NCBI RefSeq assembly: GCF_020177575.1
Contig: NZ_JAHTBK010000001.1
Span: forward strand, 2,043,875 to 2,107,874
Direction: 5' to 3'
DNA length: 64,000 nucleotides
Source: Hasllibacter sp. MH4015
GTDB taxonomy: Bacteria; Pseudomonadota; Alphaproteobacteria; Rhodobacterales; Rhodobacteraceae
A program made the position numbers and the translations under genes. Below are positions 60,774 to 64,000 of the stretch, one piece after another (position 1 is the first letter of the stretch; the number at the start of each line of letters is the position of its first letter). The notes below the pieces were generated by a model, which saw nothing but the letters and a program-made list of their open reading frames with translations, searched no databases and was not told the origin of the DNA.

Positions 60774-62971
60774 CCGATTTCACGATGAAGGTCGACGCGG
60801 ACGGCGTCGCGATTGTCACCTGGGACGTGCCCGGCAAGTCGATGAACGTCCTCAGCCGGGAGGCGTTCTCCGAATGCGAAGCGCTGATCGACGAGGCGCT
60901 GGAGCGCGAGGACATCAAGGGGATCGTAATCACCTCCGGCAAGGACAGCTTCGCCGGTGGCATGGACCTCAACACGCTCGCCACGATCCGCGAGGAAAGC
61001 GGCGACAACCCGGCCCAAGGCCTCTTTGATTTCATCATGAACGGCCACCGCATCTTGCGCAAAATTGAGCGCGCGGGGATGGAGCCGAAGACCAACAAGG
61101 GCGGCAAGCCCATCGCCTGCGCCCTGCCCGGCACCTGCGCGGGCATCGGGACAGAGATTGCGCTGGCCTGCCACCACCGGGTGATGGCCGACAATCCGAA
61201 AGCCAAGATGGGCCTGCCGGAGATCCTCGTGGGCCTCTTCCCCGGCGCGGGCGGCACGACCCGCTATTCGCGTATGGTCGGCGCGATGGCGGCCGCCCCG
61301 GTTCTGCTGGAAGGCAAGATGTTGCCCCCCGCCAAGGCCAAATCGGCGCAGCTTGTCGATGCGGTCGTCCCGGCGGACGAATTGATGGCCAAGGCGAAGG
61401 AATGGGTTCTGAATGCAGGCCCCGCCGACATCGTGAAACCTTGGGATGCGAAGGGCTTCAAGATGCCCGGCGGCGCGCCCTACCACCCGGCCGGTTTCAT
61501 GACTTTCGTGGGCGCCTCGGCGATGATCCACGGCAAGACCAAGGGCGTCTACCCGGCGGCCAAGGCGCTGCTGTCCGCGATCTACGAAGGCGCACTGGTG
61601 GATTTTGACACCGCGCTGAAGATCGAGGCGCGGTATTTCACGCAAGTCCTGATGGATCCATCTTCCACCGCCATGATCCGCTCCCTCTTCCTCAACAAGG
61701 AAGCGTTGGAGAAGGGCGCGAACCGACCGGACGTGGCGGACCAGACGGTCAAGAAGGTCGGCATCCTCGGCGCGGGCATGATGGGGGCGGGCATCGCCTA
61801 TGTCTCCGCCATGGCCGGGATCGAAGTGGTCCTGATCGACGCCAAGCAAGAAAGCGCGGATAAAGGCAAAGCCTATTCCGAGGGGCTGCTGGACAAAGGC
61901 ATGCAGCGCAAGAAGGTCACGGAGGAGAAGAAGGCGAAGGTTCTGGGCCAGATCACCGCCACCACCGATTACGACGCGCTCAAGGGCTGCGATTTGATCG
62001 TGGAGGCCGTGTTTGAAGACCCCAAGGTCAAGGCCGATGTGACCGCCAAGGCCGAAGCGGTGATGAATGCCGACGGCATCTTCGCCACCAACACCTCCAC
62101 CCTGCCGATCACCATGCTCGCCAAGGCGTCCTCCCGCCCTGAGCAGTTCATCGGCATCCACTTCTTCTCCCCCGTGGACAAGATGCTGCTGGTGGAGATC
62201 ATCAAGGGCAAGGAGACCGGCGATCAGGCCGTCGCCAAGGCCCTCGATTTTGTCCGCCAGATCCGCAAGACCCCCATCGTGGTCAACGACGAACGCTTCT
62301 TCTACGCCAACCGCTGCATCCTGCCCTACGTGAACGAAGGCGTCCGCATGGTTCAGGAAGGCGTCGAACCCGCGCTCATCGAAAACGCGGCCAAGCTAGT
62401 CGGTATGCCGCTGGGTCCGCTGCAACTGACCGACGAGACGTCCATCGACCTCGGTGCCAAGATCGCGCGAGCGACGAAAGCGGCTGATCCGAATTACGAC
62501 GACACGACGGATGAGCTAGTCTTCTGGATGGAGGACGAGGGCCGCCTGGGCCGCAAGGCCAATGCGGGTTTCTATGAGTATGACGACAAGGGCAAGCGCA
62601 CCGGGCTTTGGGACGGTCTGACCGCCCGCTACCCGACCGCCGACACCCAGCCCAACCTGACCGAGGTGCAGCACCGCCTGCTCTTCGCGCAGGTGTTGGA
62701 GGCCGTCCGCGCGTTCGAGGCCGGCGTGCTGACCGACATCCGCGAAGGCGATGTGGGCGCGATCCTCGGCTGGGGCTTCGCGCCCTGGTCCGGCGGCCCG
62801 TTCAGCTGGCTCGACATCCTCGGCACGGCCTACGCAGCCGAACGTTGTGATCAGCTGACGGAAGCCTACGGCGACCGGTTCGCCTGCCCGCCGCTTCTGC
62901 GCGAAATGGCCGAAAAGGGGCAGACCTTCTACGGCCGCTTCGGATCGGGGGCGGACGCGAAAGCAGCCTGA
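60770..62971 (+). CDS. fadJ: Multifunctional enoyl-CoA hydratase/3-hydroxyacyl-CoA dehydrogenase (FadJ/FadB alpha)
   Basis: A 733-residue fusion. Hydratase domain 1-300: GTCAGIGTEIALACHHRV with catalytic Glu129 and MGLPEILVGLFPGAGGTTR with Glu151. Dehydrogenase domain 325-733: NAD loop GILGAGMMGAG at 331-341, catalytic HFFSPVDKMLLVEII, and C-terminal GFYEYDDKGKR. Performs steps 2 and 3 of beta-oxidation. Start is ATG 60770, overlapping the previous stop; an open frame continues upstream to 60383 antisense-free but is not part of the protein. Confidence 0.96.
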   Translation: MTDFTMKVDADGVAIVTWDVPGKSMNVLSREAFSECEALIDEALEREDIKGIVITSGKDSFAGGMDLNTLATIREESGDNPAQGLFDFIMNGHRILRKIERAGMEPKTNKGGKPIACALPGTCAGIGTEIALACHHRVMADNPKAKMGLPEILVGLFPGAGGTTRYSRMVGAMAAAPVLLEGKMLPPAKAKSAQLVDAVVPADELMAKAKEWVLNAGPADIVKPWDAKGFKMPGGAPYHPAGFMTFVGASAMIHGKTKGVYPAAKALLSAIYEGALVDFDTALKIEARYFTQVLMDPSSTAMIRSLFLNKEALEKGANRPDVADQTVKKVGILGAGMMGAGIAYVSAMAGIEVVLIDAKQESADKGKAYSEGLLDKGMQRKKVTEEKKAKVLGQITATTDYDALKGCDLIVEAVFEDPKVKADVTAKAEAVMNADGIFATNTSTLPITMLAKASSRPEQFIGIHFFSPVDKMLLVEIIKGKETGDQAVAKALDFVRQIRKTPIVVNDERFFYANRCILPYVNEGVRMVQEGVEPALIENAAKLVGMPLGPLQLTDETSIDLGAKIARATKAADPNYDDTTDELVFWMEDEGRLGRKANAGFYEYDDKGKRTGLWDGLTARYPTADTQPNLTEVQHRLLFAQVLEAVRAFEAGVLTDIREGDVGAILGWGFAPWSGGPFSWLDILGTAYAAERCDQLTEAYGDRFACPPLLREMAEKGQTFYGRFGSGADAKAA

Positions 62972-62994
62972 TCCTACCCGTGGCACAATGGATC

Positions 62995-63027
62995 GGCGCG
63001 GTTCCCTGGCGGGGGCCGCGCCGTTTC
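62995..63027. terminator. Hairpin between convergent fadJ and Hint genes
   Basis: GGCGCGG-loop-CCGCGCC (7-bp stem, 14-nt loop) followed by GTTTC, in plus orientation after fadJ. Likely a weak terminator; resembles that at 56143. Confidence 0.5.
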
Positions 63028-63030
63028 GCG

Positions 63031-64000
63031 TCAGGCGGCCAGTGACCGGCGCCGGAGGAAGGCCTGCGCCTCGAAGACTCGGGCAATCGGGCGCGCCGGG
63101 GCGGCATGCCTGTCGCCCGACGCGCCGGTCAGGTCGGCCAGCATCGTCTCCAGATGGTCGGCCTGTGCGGCGGTCGGCAGCAGGGTTTCGGCCCGCGCCC
63201 CGCTCGCGCGGATGATCTCGTGCCGGGCGCAGGCAAAGTGGCAATAGGTCACGCCGCCCTCCGGCACCTCCCGCCGGACACCCGGCTGCCCGATCCATGC
63301 AATCGCCGGTGCCAGTATTTCCGGCGTCCCGAACCAGACCTCCGCCTCGGCCTCCGCCAGCATCAGCCGATGTTGCGGGGACACGCGCAGGGGCTCCGCA
63401 TTGCCGACGCTGCCCGCCGCGAAGTGCAACGGCGCAAGATGCGGGGCGCGGCGGAGGTCCGCCCCGCTCACGTAATGCCGACCGGCCCAGATGATCCGCA
63501 CCGGCCCGTGATCGAGCGAAGTGACGGTATCACCCTCCTTCAGATCCTCCACGGGGCGGGGGCCCGCGGGCGTGTCGATCAGCGTACCGGCCACGAAACA
63601 CGGAATGTCGGAATAGGGCGTCGCGCCATTGTTGCTGCCGCCCGTCACGTTGCCGAGGATGAATTCGCCTGTCACCGGATCATAGGGCGGCGGCACCGAT
63701 CCGCCCGGCGGCGCGATCAGGGCGTAGCCCGCATTGACCAGCGTATCGCCCGTGGTCGCACTGTTGGGATCGGTCATCCGGATCGCGACGAGCGTATAGC
63801 CGCTGTCGAACTCGATCGTGAATTCGCCCTGCACCTGGGTCGTCCCAGCCGGGAACGTGGTCGTCTGGGTCACGCCATCCTGGACGTATTCCAGCTCTAC
63901 CGGATCATCGAGGAATTGCGGCCGGGACGTGCCGTCGTTCAGGATCGGCTCGTTCGCGCCGGTTTCCTGATCGTCGATCATCACGGAGGTCGGGTTGCCC
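63031..64000 (-). CDS. Hint-domain protein, C-terminal part (runs off right edge)
   Basis: Open from 64000 to the stop at 63031; the start lies beyond the window. The self-splicing-related Hint domain is at the C-terminus: CFVAGTLIDTPAGPRPVEDLKEGD (Cys1 position), TSLDHGPVRIIWAGRHYV, LRVSPQHRLML and HFACARHEIIRASG. The upstream part has a beta-rich region (VELEYVQDGVTQTTTFPAGT). Such Roseobacter Hint proteins are frequent and thought to be secreted or phage-related, role unclear. Confidence 0.85.
   Translation of the reverse strand, partial: GNPTSVMIDDQETGANEPILNDGTSRPQFLDDPVELEYVQDGVTQTTTFPAGTTQVQGEFTIEFDSGYTLVAIRMTDPNSATTGDTLVNAGYALIAPPGGSVPPPYDPVTGEFILGNVTGGSNNGATPYSDIPCFVAGTLIDTPAGPRPVEDLKEGDTVTSLDHGPVRIIWAGRHYVSGADLRRAPHLAPLHFAAGSVGNAEPLRVSPQHRLMLAEAEAEVWFGTPEILAPAIAWIGQPGVRREVPEGGVTYCHFACARHEIIRASGARAETLLPTAAQADHLETMLADLTGASGDRHAAPARPIARVFEAQAFLRRRSLAA

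Overview
The window is a GC-rich stretch of an alphaproteobacterial chromosome, most likely Rhodobacteraceae (Roseobacter group). The evidence is the housekeeping order murA - DUF2948 - hisD - UPF0262 - LMW phosphatase - infA - maf - RNase E/G - yacG - tRNA-Phe, the Zur/Znu locus, a DmdC-type acyl-CoA dehydrogenase operon, a Hint-domain protein, a serralysin-like RTX protease and a cuckoo-type (CcsR-like) sRNA candidate. No insertion sequence, prophage, CRISPR array or rRNA was seen.

Layout. (1) 1-9522, minus strand: a tightly overlapping surface-polysaccharide operon. It has a TviB-type UDP-GlcNAc 6-dehydrogenase, then an RmlD-like reductase, a CapE/WbvB-like dehydratase and a WecB-like 2-epimerase (together a likely UDP-N-acetyl-L-quinovosamine or -fucosamine route). 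A MurJ/Wzx-like flippase, two glycosyltransferases and a Wzy-like polymerase follow; the operon continues past the left edge. (2) 10-23.5 kb: the housekeeping block, mostly minus strand, interrupted by plus-strand genes for an MltB-type lytic transglycosylase and a MATE exporter. (3) 23.5-24 kb: tRNA-Thr with a duplicated 3' end 119 bp downstream, resembling an old attachment site. (4) 24-32.8 kb: a CUT1-type ABC importer with a bicupin and an RraA-family gene, divergent from a gentisate-pathway set whose isomerase appears to lack its metal ligands. (5) 32.8-36 kb: znuA (with a long His-rich loop) divergent from zur-znuC-znuB across a Zur-box-like dyad. (6) 36-46 kb: sulfotransferase-like, CapA-like, YcaQ-like, acyl-CoA synthetase, MsbA-like ABC exporter, RTX metallopeptidase, tRNA-Gly, sRNA candidate and a YedK-like protein. 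(7) 46.5-52.8 kb: DUF1127-like small protein, 5'-nucleotidase, DUF952-pyrD-arsC-like operon, second MATE exporter and two thioesterases. (8) 52.9-63 kb, plus strand: two related MerR regulators and a fatty-acid beta-oxidation operon (acyl-CoA dehydrogenase, thiolase, FadJ). (9) The right edge holds the C-terminal part of a minus-strand Hint-domain protein.

Most interesting non-coding signals: a roughly 110-bp repeat present twice between minus-strand genes, the cuckoo-like sRNA with CCUCCUCCC in its loop, the duplicated tRNA-Thr 3' end, four 11-bp-phased CGGTAYA repeats between convergent genes, and several perfect or near-perfect dyads next to regulator or transport genes.
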